Positions 42,473 to 50,509 of a stretch of 57,631 nucleotides of DNA are shown one piece after another (positions within the stretch are counted from its first letter, which is position 1; every line of letters starts with the position of its first letter). The translations under genes were made by a program, and so were the position numbers. The notes beneath the pieces were generated by a model that ran no database searches, had not been told where the DNA came from, and worked only from the letters and a program-made list of their open reading frames with translations. This DNA is from Clostridia bacterium (lineage in GTDB: Bacteria; Bacillota; Clostridia; Christensenellales; Borkfalkiaceae), in NCBI GenBank assembly GCA_017886545.1, contig JAGHJS010000039.1, positions 1-57,631 of the forward strand, given 5' to 3'.

Positions 42473-44116
42473 TCAGGAAATGGCTGCCTGCATGTCATAC
42501 ACAGGCGCGAAGCGGAACACGACTGTAAATTCGTATGTTACGTCGTATTTTTCGCCATACTCGTCTTCCATATAACTGCTCCGATAAATGGAGTATTCGA
42601 TACGGATCGCCGCATCAGCGGCTGTCGCTATTGTATACTGCCCCATATATGCCTCATCCGATCCGCTGCCGACCGAAACGGCGGTAACGCCCGCCTTGCC
42701 TGGCAAAAGGTCCGCCAGAACAAACGATTCCGTTTGTTCGCCGAGGCCGGGAACGTTCGCCGTAAGCGACGCGGTAAAGTCGATCCGATCCTGATATGCC
42801 GCAGTCTGCGTAAAATCAACAATTTCATCGGGGTTGGTCATGCTATACCGCACCTCGATCCACGCTTCGTTTGCCTGCGCCTCATCGGCAGGATAATAGA
42901 CGGCGTTTTCGTCCTGATAATAGAGGTAATAGTCCCTTGCTTCCCATTTCGCGTCCTCATTGGTGTTTGCAACTGAAATTTTATTGAGAGCATCGCCGTT
43001 GTTCTCGTCCAGCCCTTCAAGCGTGAGAACATACGTTTCGCTGTCGTCATACCCTGTATACTCGCAAGGCGCTTTGGTTATGGTATAAACGCCGTCCTCC
43101 ACCGTCAGCTCTTCCTCAAACAGATACACTTTTACGTTGTTGAAATCGATCGTACCGCTTCTGTTATCAAGGGTAAAGGAAGCGTTTGCAATGGTACCGC
43201 CTGCCCCCACAAGCTGCGGTTTGATATATTTTTCCCCGTCAAAGCTCCACACGCTGCCGTTGGCGTTGACCGACCAGCCCCAAATTTGAAGCATGCTCGG
43301 GTCAAACGTGACGCTGATCTGCTTGGCATACGCACCTGCGTCAAACCCCACGGGAAGCAGGTATTCGTGCAGGCCGCTCCCGTATTCTTCCAGATTCGGC
43401 GTGTCGCTCCCGACGGTGGCAAATCCCGTGCCGCCGAAAAATGCGCTGTGCGGATATTTTTCGGAACGAAGCAGAAGCCCGCCATACATCCCGCCGTTTG
43501 CAAGCGGCTCCTGCAAGGCGGAAAAGGTCGTCCAGGCGCCCGTTTGCCCGCCCGCCGTCAGATCCGCAAGGCGCCGCCAGCTTTCGCCCGCCCAGACTTC
43601 AAAATCGGCGTAAATGCCGTTTTGCAACGCTTCGTCCTCCGAATGAGGATTTTGCGGCGTATCCGTTGTTGCAAATTGCAGTTCGATCTTATGCTCGTCG
43701 CAGCTGAGCGCAAGCGTCTGATCCGCGGTGACGCTGCCGAGCGCGATCTCGCCGACTTTCTGAAAATTCCAACCGATGCTTTCCACATCGTACCCTTCCG
43801 CAAGCGTGAACACGACGCCCGATGACTTTTCCGCCCCCGCAGACACCTCTAACGTGGCAGCATTCAAATAATCGGCAAGGTACACTTCCACCGTAACCGT
43901 TTTGCCTTCCTGCGCCTGTACTTCGGTATTGTACGAAGCGTTGCTGCCCGCATAGTTGAAATATACGGGCGATGCCGCAGTGACTTCCTCCCCGTTGAGC
44001 GTAAACGATACCGTGTGCGTCACCGCCGACGAAGGTTCGCTGCTACATGCCGCCGCAACGCAAAGGCATGCCGTACACAGCGCCGCCAATACCCCAACCA
44101 AAAAAATTTTTTTCAT
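42473..44116 (-). CDS. Secreted lipoprotein of unknown function
   Basis: 547 aa. A lipoprotein signal peptide (MKKIFLVGVLAALCTACLC split, then VAAACSS) gives a likely lipidated Cys near residue 24. The mature part is acidic, rich in Tyr, Thr and Ala, and beta-like throughout, with no catalytic motif I recognise. A concanavalin-like or sugar-binding role is possible (segments such as GAWTTFSAL and NVKVYLFEE resemble jelly-roll domains), but this is a guess. AAGGGGAGAG precedes the ATG. AT content is higher than in neighbours. No clear promoter was identified. Confidence 0.8.
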   Translation of the reverse strand: MKKIFLVGVLAALCTACLCVAAACSSEPSSAVTHTVSFTLNGEEVTAASPVYFNYAGSNASYNTEVQAQEGKTVTVEVYLADYLNAATLEVSAGAEKSSGVVFTLAEGYDVESIGWNFQKVGEIALGSVTADQTLALSCDEHKIELQFATTDTPQNPHSEDEALQNGIYADFEVWAGESWRRLADLTAGGQTGAWTTFSALQEPLANGGMYGGLLLRSEKYPHSAFFGGTGFATVGSDTPNLEEYGSGLHEYLLPVGFDAGAYAKQISVTFDPSMLQIWGWSVNANGSVWSFDGEKYIKPQLVGAGGTIANASFTLDNRSGTIDFNNVKVYLFEEELTVEDGVYTITKAPCEYTGYDDSETYVLTLEGLDENNGDALNKISVANTNEDAKWEARDYYLYYQDENAVYYPADEAQANEAWIEVRYSMTNPDEIVDFTQTAAYQDRIDFTASLTANVPGLGEQTESFVLADLLPGKAGVTAVSVGSGSDEAYMGQYTIATAADAAIRIEYSIYRSSYMEDEYGEKYDVTYEFTVVFRFAPVYDMQAAIS

Positions 44117-44217
44117 AGCTCTCCCCTTATCCTGTTTTTTACTTGATCAAACGGCATAATTCTGCGGATCCGTTGCCGCTTGTTTCGATCCGTTTATGCG
44201 TCGCTTTGCGTTTGTGT

Positions 44218-44718
44218 TTAAAGGAGCAGCACCGCGACCGCCGCGACCCCGCCGATCAGCGCCAGAATAAACACGATCTGCAAAACGCCGTTCACAATGT
44301 CAAACGCCTTGTATTTTCCTTCATGCGCAGGATCCGCCTGCGCTTCGGGTTCTGTGTTTCCGCCTTTTTTGCGCGCCAGGATCTGCCTGCGTTTGGAGGC
44401 GGAAAGCGCCACGCCCCAAGCCGCCATGCGGAAGGCGGTAAAAGCATATACCGCGCAAAATTCCAGCGTTGCCACGGCGAAAGCGAAAAACAACAGCCCG
44501 ATAAAAAACATAACGACGATTTTGCCGACCCCGCCGCCGAACGCACCGCTGTCATGCAGAGAGGAAAACAGCCAATATTCCAGCCCAAGCGTGACCCCGA
44601 GGAACAACAGCGAAAGGATCGGCGTCAGAATACGGACGCCCGTTCCTCCTTTTTCATACCGCCTGATCCCGCCGTAATGCCGCCTTGAAGCGTCAAACAA
44701 CCATAACAAAAACCGCAT
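44218..44718 (-). CDS. Small multi-pass membrane protein, unknown
   Basis: 166 aa. The ATG at 44718 is chosen because AGGAGAG lies 6 nt upstream. Four hydrophobic segments are visible: two near residues 30-50 and 60-90, one overlapping, and one at the C-terminus (LQIVFILALIGGVAAVAVLLL minus its ends). A basic cytosolic loop (SKRRQILARKKGG) separates the halves. No family recognised. It is 101 nt downstream of nothing in its strand except its own promoter (TTGCAA-17-TATACT) and lies just before the lipoprotein gene, so cotranscription with it is possible. Confidence 0.7.
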   Translation of the reverse strand: MRFLLWLFDASRRHYGGIRRYEKGGTGVRILTPILSLLFLGVTLGLEYWLFSSLHDSGAFGGGVGKIVVMFFIGLLFFAFAVATLEFCAVYAFTAFRMAAWGVALSASKRRQILARKKGGNTEPEAQADPAHEGKYKAFDIVNGVLQIVFILALIGGVAAVAVLLL

Positions 44719-44796
44719 ACGCTCTCCTTTTTTTCCGTTTTCCCCCCGCGTTACAAACTTTTTTTCTGTATCACAATGCTTGCCGATCGTATGTAC

Positions 44797-44825
44797 AGTA
44801 TACCATACGCGCTCTATAATTGCAA
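44797..44825 (-). promoter_or_regulatory. Promoter of the small membrane protein
   Basis: TTGCAA (44820-44825), 17-nt spacer, TATACT (44797-44802) on the minus strand. Confidence 0.82.
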
Positions 44826-44893
44826 TACGTTTTCTAAAAATACCGCCTGCGGCGCTCCAAAAATATCCGTGTAACGCCGCCGCGCACAAAAAA

Positions 44894-45874
44894 TCAGTCT
44901 GCCTGCTTGCCGCCGTGCTCCTTTTTCCAGCGCTTGATCTCGGCAAGGCGCGCCTTGTACTTCGCCTCCAGCCCCTCCTCGGTCGGGGCGTAGTACTCCC
45001 GCCCCGACAGGGAATCGGGCAGGCACTGCATCGCCGTCAGCTTGTCCGCCGTATCGTGCGCGTATTCGTACCCCTTGCCGTAGTCGAGCTCCTTCATCAG
45101 CTTCGTGGGCGCGTTGCGGATGACGAGCGGCACGGGCTCGGCGAGCTGTTCGAGCGCGTCTTTGCGCGCCCGCCCGTACGCGACGTACAGCGCGTTCGAC
45201 TTGGGCGCCATCGCCATGTACACGACCGCCTGCGTCAGGTGCACGGTGCATTCGGGCATGCCGATGAAGTGGCACGCCTGGTACGCCGCGACGGCGATCT
45301 CCAGCGCGCGCGGGTCGGCGAGCCCCACATCCTCCGAGGCGAAACGGGTCACGCGGCGGGCGATGTACAGCGGGTCCTCGCCCGCTTCGAGCATGCGCGC
45401 CAGCCAGTACACGGCGGCGTCGGGGTCGGAGTTGCGCATGGACTTGTGCAGCGCGGAGATGAGGTTGTAATGCTCTTCGCCCGTCTTGTCGTACAAGAGC
45501 GATTTTTTAGAGGTGATGCCCTCGATGGTCTCGCGGGTGACGGTGGTAATGGTTTTTTCGCCGAATCGGCGGTTCTTTTCCGCCTGCTCCATGACCTGCT
45601 TGATCTCCTTGATGCCGCTGGTCACGGCGGAAAAATCGATGAATTTCGCGCGCGTGCGGTTTGCGATGATGCGCGCGAGCGTCGTTTTGCCCACGCCCGG
45701 CGGGCCCCAGAAGATCATGGAGCCGACTTTGTCGCTCTCGATGATGCGGCGCAGCACCTTGCCCTCGCCCAGAAGGTGCTTTTGCCCGACGAACTCGTCC
45801 AGCGTGCGCGGGCGCAGCCTTGCCGCCAGGGGCAGGCTCGCCTCGTCCTCGAACATGGTCATCTGTTCCGCCAT
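44894..45874 (-). CDS. rarA: RarA/MgsA recombination factor with internal deletion
   Basis: 326 aa; family members are about 430-450. The N-terminus (PLAARLRPRTLDEFVGQ) and Walker A (WGPPGVGKTTLA, near residue 53) are normal, as is the C-terminal tetramerisation part (YDKTGEEHYNLISALHKS split, DPDAAVYWLARML). Between them, RRFGEKT (about residue 105) joins directly to ITTVTRETI, skipping about 110 residues that hold Walker B (DEIHRFN), sensor 1, the arginine finger and the lid. The frame is intact. The product could still oligomerise but not hydrolyse ATP normally. GGGAGGAGAAG precedes the ATG. The frame extends upstream without a start of its own. Confidence 0.88.
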   Translation of the reverse strand: MAEQMTMFEDEASLPLAARLRPRTLDEFVGQKHLLGEGKVLRRIIESDKVGSMIFWGPPGVGKTTLARIIANRTRAKFIDFSAVTSGIKEIKQVMEQAEKNRRFGEKTITTVTRETIEGITSKKSLLYDKTGEEHYNLISALHKSMRNSDPDAAVYWLARMLEAGEDPLYIARRVTRFASEDVGLADPRALEIAVAAYQACHFIGMPECTVHLTQAVVYMAMAPKSNALYVAYGRARKDALEQLAEPVPLVIRNAPTKLMKELDYGKGYEYAHDTADKLTAMQCLPDSLSGREYYAPTEEGLEAKYKARLAEIKRWKKEHGGKQAD

Positions 45875-45983
45875 ACTTCTCCTCCCGTGCCGCAGCGAAC
45901 GGCACGAACAAGCCGCCGGCACATTCGTCAGCGCGAACCGCCGGCCGCCCCGCACCCTGCGCCGCTCCGCCGCCTCCCCACAG

Positions 45984-46030
45984 GGCGGGCGCCGCGGCGG
46001 GCAAAGCCGCGCCGCGGCGCCCGCCTTTTT
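45984..46030 (+). terminator. Very stable hairpin in the rarA leader (plus-strand terminator form)
   Basis: 16-bp arms GGCGGGCGCCGCGGCG and its complement with an inner GGC-AAA-GCC, then TTTTT on the plus strand. In the rarA message it forms a 5' leader hairpin instead. Confidence 0.65.
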
Positions 46031-46037
46031 CACCGCA

Positions 46038-46066
46038 ATCATAGCAGATACGCCGCAAAAAGTCAA
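46038..46066 (-). promoter_or_regulatory. rarA promoter
   Basis: TTGACT (46061-46066), 17-nt spacer, TATGAT (46038-46043) on the minus strand; leader of about 155 nt. Confidence 0.85.
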
Positions 46067-46132
46067 CTTTCGCGAAAAATTTGTTCTTTTGCCGTCGACC
46101 GAAATACACTGAACCACCCAAAATACAATAAG

Positions 46133-46168
46133 CCGCCCCGAAGCAGCAGCTTCGGGGCAGCTCTTTTT
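46133..46168 (-). terminator. Terminator of tRNA-Arg(CCG)
   Basis: GCCGCCCCGAAGC/GCTTCGGGGCAGC stem with a 4-nt loop. T6 follows on the plus strand and a weaker TTATTGTATTTT on the minus strand. Confidence 0.65.
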
Positions 46169-46244
46169 TGGTGCGCCTGCCGAGATTCGAACTCGGAACG
46201 TAGCCGTCGGAGGGCTATGTTTTATCCAATTAGACTACAAGCGC
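46169..46244 (-). tRNA. tRNA-Arg (anticodon CCG), CCA encoded
   Basis: Minus-strand cloverleaf: acceptor GCGCTTG/CAGGCGC, anticodon stem TAGCC/GGCTA with loop CTCCGAC (CCG at 46208-46210), T stem CCGAG/CTCGG with loop TTCGAAT, discriminator A, CCA. The D stem (GTCT/AAAC) has one mismatch. It reads CGG codons, frequent in this GC-rich genome. Confidence 0.93.
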
Positions 46245-46293
46245 AGTTCGGTCCTGCCGCACGCGGCGCCCGTTTGCGCCTGCATGCTCCCCT

Positions 46294-46321
46294 ATTATAG
46301 CAAATCGCGCGCGAAAAGCAA
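46294..46321 (-). promoter_or_regulatory. Promoter of tRNA-Arg(CCG)
   Basis: TTGCTT (46316-46321), 16-nt spacer, TATAAT (46294-46299) on the minus strand. Confidence 0.78.
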
Positions 46322-46414
46322 AGAAGTTTCGCCGCACATTCCCGAAAATTTTTGCATAAATTGTTAGTAGCGGGCAACGCCCCGCCCCGAAGAAACACAA
46401 AAGAGGCCGTACCA

Positions 46415-47497
46415 ATGACGCTTGCGCTTTGCATGATCGTAAAGAATGAAGAGGCAGTGCTCGCGCGCTGCCTTCAAAGCGTGCACGGCGTTTTTGACGA
46501 GATCGTCATCGCCGACACGGGTTCGACGGACGCGACAAAACAGGTCGCCGCCCGTTTTACGCAAAACGTATACGATTTTCCGTGGCAGGACGACTTTGCC
46601 GCGGCGCGCAATTTTTCCTTTTCGAAGGCGCATGCGGACTATATCATGTGGCTGGACGCAGACGACGTTTTAAAAGAGCGCGACCGCGCCGCCCTTTTGC
46701 GGCTGAAAGAGAGCTTTGACGGCACCGTCGACGCCTACCGCCTGCGCTACGACGCGGGCGAGGACGAACACGGCAACGTGACGCTTTGGTTCATCCGCGA
46801 GCGCATCGTGCGGCGGGCGTGCGGCTTTTTTTGGCAGGGCGCCGTGCACGAAACGCTGTGCATCGGCGGCAACGTGCAGGATGTTGCCGTTGCCGTGACG
46901 CACAGGCGCGGCGAACACAAGGAGCGGGGGCGGAACCTGCGCATCTATCTGCGCATGCTGCTCGCGGGCAAAACGCCCCGCGGGCGGGAGGCGTTCTACT
47001 TTGCGCGCGAACTTGCCGATAACGGGCTGGATTCCGCCGCGGCGGACGCATACAGCTACTTTTTGCGCGGCGAGGGCTGGGCGGAGGATAAGATCGGCGC
47101 CTGCCTCGGGCTCGCGCAGATCCGCCGCAGGCAGGGCGACCGAGATGGCAGGCGCGCGGCGCTTTTGCAGAGCTTTTGCTACGGAGAGCCGCGCCCCGCC
47201 GTCTGCTGCGAACTCGGGCAGCTCTTTTTGGAGCAGAACGAGCCGCAGCAGGCTGTTTTTTGGTTCAAACTCGCGTACAACGAGGGAATGCACGGACAGG
47301 GCGACGGGTTCGTCTGCCCCGACTGCGGCGACTACCTCCCCTGTATCTGGCTGTGCGTGTGCTACGACAGGCTGGGGGATACGGAGCGCGCCGCCCTGTG
47401 GAACGAGCGCGCGGGCAGCTATAAGCCGCAGGATGCAAGTTACCTTCACAACAAACGCTATTTTGAAACTTTGAAGAACAAGGGGAAAACGACATGA
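46415..47497 (+). CDS. Family 2 glycosyltransferase with TPR-like C-terminus
   Basis: 360 aa, soluble. The GT2 (GT-A) domain begins [18 protein letters not shown], with [10 protein letters not shown] and the metal-binding DxD-type MWLDADDVL near residue 92. The second half (residues 190-345) is helical with TPR-like repeats and a Cys-rich patch [16 protein letters not shown]. This layout resembles SunS-like and other protein glycosyltransferases. AGAGG lies 8 nt before the ATG at 46415. It overlaps the collagen-like gene by 4 nt (ATGA), which suggests it glycosylates that protein. Confidence 0.88.
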   Translation: MTLALCMIVKNEEAVLARCLQSVHGVFDEIVIADTGSTDATKQVAARFTQNVYDFPWQDDFAAARNFSFSKAHADYIMWLDADDVLKERDRAALLRLKESFDGTVDAYRLRYDAGEDEHGNVTLWFIRERIVRRACGFFWQGAVHETLCIGGNVQDVAVAVTHRRGEHKERGRNLRIYLRMLLAGKTPRGREAFYFARELADNGLDSAAADAYSYFLRGEGWAEDKIGACLGLAQIRRRQGDRDGRRAALLQSFCYGEPRPAVCCELGQLFLEQNEPQQAVFWFKLAYNEGMHGQGDGFVCPDCGDYLPCIWLCVCYDRLGDTERAALWNERAGSYKPQDASYLHNKRYFETLKNKGKTT

Positions 47498-48483
47498 ACG
47501 ATCATATCAGATTTACCTGCCACGGCGAATGCGGCTGCTCCTGCGAGCCCTGCTGCTGCGGCAGCACCGATACGCAGGTGACCGTCCTGCGCGGCTCGAT
47601 GGGTCCCGCAGGTCCCACCGGTGCCCAAGGTCCCGCCGGCCAGCGCGGCCCGACGGGTCCGACGGGTGCGACAGGTCCACAGGGTGCCACAGGTCCGCAG
47701 GGTCCCACGGGTCCCACGGGTGCGACAGGCGCGGACGGGAACACAGGCGCGACGGGCAATGCAGCAACGGTAGCGGCAGGTACGGTCACGACGGGCGAAC
47801 CCGAAACAGAAGCCGCCGTTACAAATTCCGGCTCGGAAAACGCAGCCGTGTTCGACTTTGTGATCCCGCGCGGTGCGACAGGTGCGACGGGCGCAACGGG
47901 TACGCAGGGTCCGACGGGCGTAACCGGTGCCACGGGCGCAACGGGTCCGCAGGGTCCCATAGGTCCGACGGGTGCCACAGGTCCGCAGGGTCCGACAGGC
48001 GCGACGGGCGCAACGGGTCCGCAGGGTCCGACGGGTCCGACGGGTGCCACAGGCGCGACGGGCAGCGTGCCTGTGGAAGCGCTCTCTGCCTATTCGATCC
48101 CGACGCAGACGGTCACGGATAACGCGGCGGTCATCTTTGACCGCACGGCGGCGCAGCAGGGTACGGCGATCACGCACGCGGATAACTCCGCGGACATCAC
48201 CATCGGCGAAGAAGGCACCTACTTCGTCTCCTTCAACGGGACGGCGGCGCCGCAAAACGCCGCTTCCCTGCCCGAGACCAACCTCGTGCAGTTCACGCTG
48301 AACGGCACCGCGCAGAACGGCGCGTCCACGCAGCACATCTTCACGACGGCGGACGAAACGTCGGCGCAGTCGGCTTCGCTCGTGTTCAATGTGACGAGCG
48401 TGCCCGCAACGCTGCAAGTTGTATCGAGCGGCGGCAGCTTCCTGTATTCGGGCACGACGCTGAACATCTTTAAGATCGGGTGA
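47494..48483 (+). CDS. Collagen-like, BclA-type surface/exosporium protein
   Basis: 329 aa. Order: Cys-rich N-terminus ([15 protein letters not shown]), a first Gly-X-Y tract (about residues 34-90, many GPTGATGPQ triplets), a conserved non-collagen insert of about 36 residues ending VFDFVIPR, a second Gly-X-Y tract (127-190), and a globular C-terminal domain of about 135 residues resembling the TNF-like trimerisation head of BclA. In spore formers such proteins form exosporium hairs and carry sugars on the Thr-rich triplets. It has no signal peptide, which fits assembly from the mother cell. The GT2 gene overlaps by 4 nt; a strong terminator follows. Confidence 0.9.
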   Translation: MNDHIRFTCHGECGCSCEPCCCGSTDTQVTVLRGSMGPAGPTGAQGPAGQRGPTGPTGATGPQGATGPQGPTGPTGATGADGNTGATGNAATVAAGTVTTGEPETEAAVTNSGSENAAVFDFVIPRGATGATGATGTQGPTGVTGATGATGPQGPIGPTGATGPQGPTGATGATGPQGPTGPTGATGATGSVPVEALSAYSIPTQTVTDNAAVIFDRTAAQQGTAITHADNSADITIGEEGTYFVSFNGTAAPQNAASLPETNLVQFTLNGTAQNGASTQHIFTTADETSAQSASLVFNVTSVPATLQVVSSGGSFLYSGTTLNIFKIG

Positions 48484-48517
48484 CCGCACAGACGATCGCC
48501 TTACAAAAACGACACGA

Positions 48518-48547
48518 CGGGCGGGGAATATCCCCGCCCGCTTTTTT
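48518..48547 (+). terminator. Terminator of the GT2-collagen operon
   Basis: 10-bp stem CGGGCGGGGA/TCCCCGCCCG, ATA loop, then CTTTTTT; 35 nt past the stop. Confidence 0.9.
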
Positions 48548-48567
48548 CTGCATAAAACGTACTATTT

Positions 48568-48921
48568 TTACTCCTTACTGACCCCTTGTTCGCCCGTTTT
48601 CTGCGCGGCGAGCAACTCTTCATACAGTTTTTCCGTTGCATTCGGCTTGTTCTTATCTATACGGTCGTACGCTATATTGAACAACATATTATCGATATAA
48701 ATATTGTAAGCGCCTTCCGCCAACCCGTTATACTTTTTTATAACATTCTGCGCGAGCACGGCTTCCTCGTCGTATTGTACGACCGACGCCTTTACGCCCT
48801 TTCTTTGCAGTTTTTCGCATATTTTACGGCAGGCGGACGCGCCGAAATCGTTCATGACCAGCGCCGAGCCGAATTTTTTCAGTTGTTTGGAAAGTTCTTT
48901 CAAACACTTTTTTCGCGCCAA
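48568..48921 (-). CDS. Small basic protein of unknown function
   Basis: 117 aa from a TTG start at 48921; an ATG at residue 23 is the alternative, and no strong ribosome site favours either. The protein is mainly helical and Lys-rich (KELSKQLKKFGSAL, YNGLAEGAYNIYIDNML), without membrane segments or known motifs. Codon use is clearly less GC-rich than in neighbouring genes, which could mean recent transfer. It is convergent with the collagen-like gene. Confidence 0.6.
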   Translation of the reverse strand: MARKKCLKELSKQLKKFGSALVMNDFGASACRKICEKLQRKGVKASVVQYDEEAVLAQNVIKKYNGLAEGAYNIYIDNMLFNIAYDRIDKNKPNATEKLYEELLAAQKTGEQGVSKE

Positions 48922-48973
48922 TAAATAGTAATGCCTTGCGCAGACTCACCGATCCCGCCGCGCCCTCGCGCGC

Positions 48974-49002
48974 TTGACGAACGGCAAAAAAAGTTCTACA
49001 AT
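48974..49002 (+). promoter_or_regulatory. Promoter of the PHP phosphatase
   Basis: TTGACG (48974-48979), 17-nt spacer, TACAAT (48997-49002), 25 nt before the ATG. Confidence 0.85.
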
Positions 49003-49026
49003 ATATCCGCACAACGGAGGAATGCC

Positions 49027-49848
49027 ATGCTTTTGACGGACGTACACAACCACACATCTTTTTCGCCGGACGGGCGCAACAGCATGGAAGACATGCTCGC
49101 AACCGCGTACAAAAAGGGGCTTGCCTGGTACGGCATCGCGGACCACTTCAATTACGACTACGACCGCATGCACCTGACCGAGGACGGCAAACCCGTTCCG
49201 CCCATCGACGCCGCCGCCTACTTCAAACGCGGGCGGGAGATGCAGAAGGAATACGAGGGGCGCATGCATGTGCTCATCGGCGCGGAGTTCGGCTACGACC
49301 ACCCCACGCGCGTACAGCAGCGCTACATCGAAACGGAGCAGCGCTACAAGCCCGATTTTGTGGTGAACAGCGTACATACCTGCCTGGGAGGCGATTGCTT
49401 TTTCCCCCACTACTGCAACGGAAAGACGCGCGCCTACGCCTACAACGTATACCTGTACCGCGTTCTGGAGAGCCTTGACGCGTCCTATCCCTACGACATC
49501 GTGGCGCACATCGGCTACTGTGCGCGCAACGCGACGTACGACGACTTTGTGCTGCGCTACGAGGACTTTGCGGACGTTCTGGACGAAATTTTAAAACGCA
49601 TCATCGCAAAGGGGAAGATCCTGGAAGTGAATTCGAGCGCGAAAAAACTGGGCGACTACCTGCCGGGCAAAGACATCCTCACCCGCTATTATGAACTCGG
49701 CGGCAGGGAAGTTTCCTTCGCGTCCGACGCGCACTTTGCCGAGCGCGTCGCCGACCGCAGGGCGATCGTCGTGCAGATGCTCAGAGAAGTCGGTTTTTCC
49801 TATATCACCGTGCCCTTCCGCGGGCAGCGCATCCGCGTGGACATCTGA
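49027..49848 (+). CDS. PHP-domain phosphatase (HisJ-like histidinol phosphatase)
   Basis: 273 aa. PHP motifs: DVHNHTSFSPDG at the start (metal His pair), GIADHFNYD, GAEFGYDH, NSVHT, DIVAHIGY and a final SDAH, all metal ligands of the family. HisJ-type members dephosphorylate histidinol phosphate; no other his genes are nearby, so another small phosphate ester is equally possible. The ATG at 49027 lies 6 nt after ACGGAGG. Own promoter and a strong bidirectional terminator. Confidence 0.85.
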   Translation: MLLTDVHNHTSFSPDGRNSMEDMLATAYKKGLAWYGIADHFNYDYDRMHLTEDGKPVPPIDAAAYFKRGREMQKEYEGRMHVLIGAEFGYDHPTRVQQRYIETEQRYKPDFVVNSVHTCLGGDCFFPHYCNGKTRAYAYNVYLYRVLESLDASYPYDIVAHIGYCARNATYDDFVLRYEDFADVLDEILKRIIAKGKILEVNSSAKKLGDYLPGKDILTRYYELGGREVSFASDAHFAERVADRRAIVVQMLREVGFSYITVPFRGQRIRVDI

Positions 49849-49872
49849 GCGCCCTTCGACCCCGCAAGGCAC

Positions 49873-49914
49873 AAAAAGGGGCGCGCCCGAATGCTTTCGG
49901 GCGCGCCCCTTTTT
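49873..49914 (+). terminator. Bidirectional terminator between PHP and nitroreductase genes
   Basis: 14-bp stem GGGGCGCGCCCGAA/TTCGGGCGCGCCCC (49878-49891, 49896-49909) flanked by A5 and T5. Confidence 0.92.
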
Positions 49915-49921
49915 GTCTGTC

Positions 49922-50419
49922 TTATAAAAATGTTACGCGGGAAGGGTCATAAAACCCCTTCTGCGCGGGTGCCTCGTCGGGCACGCCCACGGCGATGAGC
50001 GCGACGGGCACGGAGGTCACGCCCAGCACTTTCTGCACTTCGCTCGTGCGCGGTTCGGCGGGGTAACAGCCGCACCAGCACGTCCCCAGCCCCATATCCG
50101 CGGCGGCGAGCAGGATGTTTTCGGCCGCGGCGGCGCAGTCCTGCTGCCAGAAGTTGTGCTTCGGCTGCAGATCGGGCCTGCCGCACACGGCGATCGCCCA
50201 CGAAGCCGTAAGCAGCATTCTGCTGGCGGGGTGCGCCTCAGTCAGCCGCTGCAAAATTTCGCGCTTGTCGGTGACGACGAACTCCCACGGGCGGCTGTTC
50301 ACCGCGCTGGGCGCGAGCATCGCCGCCTCCAACAGGCGTTCGATCTGTTCGCGCGGGACGGCTTCGGCTTTGTATTTGCGCACGTTGCGGCGGGCGCGGA
50401 TGGCTTCCATGGTCTGCAT
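49922..50419 (-). CDS. Nitroreductase-family FMN oxidoreductase
   Basis: 165 aa. The N-terminal RARRNVRKYKAEAVPREQ motif binds FMN; APSAVNSRPWEFVV and the C-terminal GLGTCWCG segment are typical of the nitroreductase fold. These proteins reduce nitro-compounds, quinones or flavins with NAD(P)H. The ATG at 50419 is preferred (AAAGGA 7 nt upstream); the frame is open further upstream. It is divergent from trmN6 with -35 boxes nearly touching, so the two may share regulation. Confidence 0.9.
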   Translation of the reverse strand: MQTMEAIRARRNVRKYKAEAVPREQIERLLEAAMLAPSAVNSRPWEFVVTDKREILQRLTEAHPASRMLLTASWAIAVCGRPDLQPKHNFWQQDCAAAAENILLAAADMGLGTCWCGCYPAEPRTSEVQKVLGVTSVPVALIAVGVPDEAPAQKGFYDPSRVTFL

Positions 50420-50444
50420 ACGGGTCCTTTCTCCTTTTTTCTCT

Positions 50445-50473
50445 ATTGTACCGCGGCGGCGCGGCTTTGTCAA
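50445..50473 (-). promoter_or_regulatory. Promoter of the nitroreductase gene
   Basis: TTGACA (50468-50473), 17-nt spacer, TACAAT (50445-50450) on the minus strand; its -35 is one base from the divergent trmN6 -35. Confidence 0.88.
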
Positions 50474-50474
50474 G

Positions 50475-50503
50475 TTGAAATTTCCGCGCGGGTGTGGTAT
50501 GAT
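50475..50503 (+). promoter_or_regulatory. Promoter of trmN6 (predicted leaderless)
   Basis: TTGAAA (50475-50480), 17-nt spacer, TATGAT (50498-50503). Transcription should begin at about 50510, the A of the start codon. Confidence 0.82.
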
Positions 50504-50509
50504 AGGAGC

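Noticed and set aside
41911-42528. 205-codon frame across the tRNA-Arg modules
   Set aside because: It reads through perfect terminators and repeated tRNA ends; the apparent repeats in the peptide come from the repeated DNA modules.
47502-48050. Pro/Val-rich minus-strand frame
   Set aside because: Antisense of the collagen Gly-X-Y triplets, which produces artificial Pro repeats.
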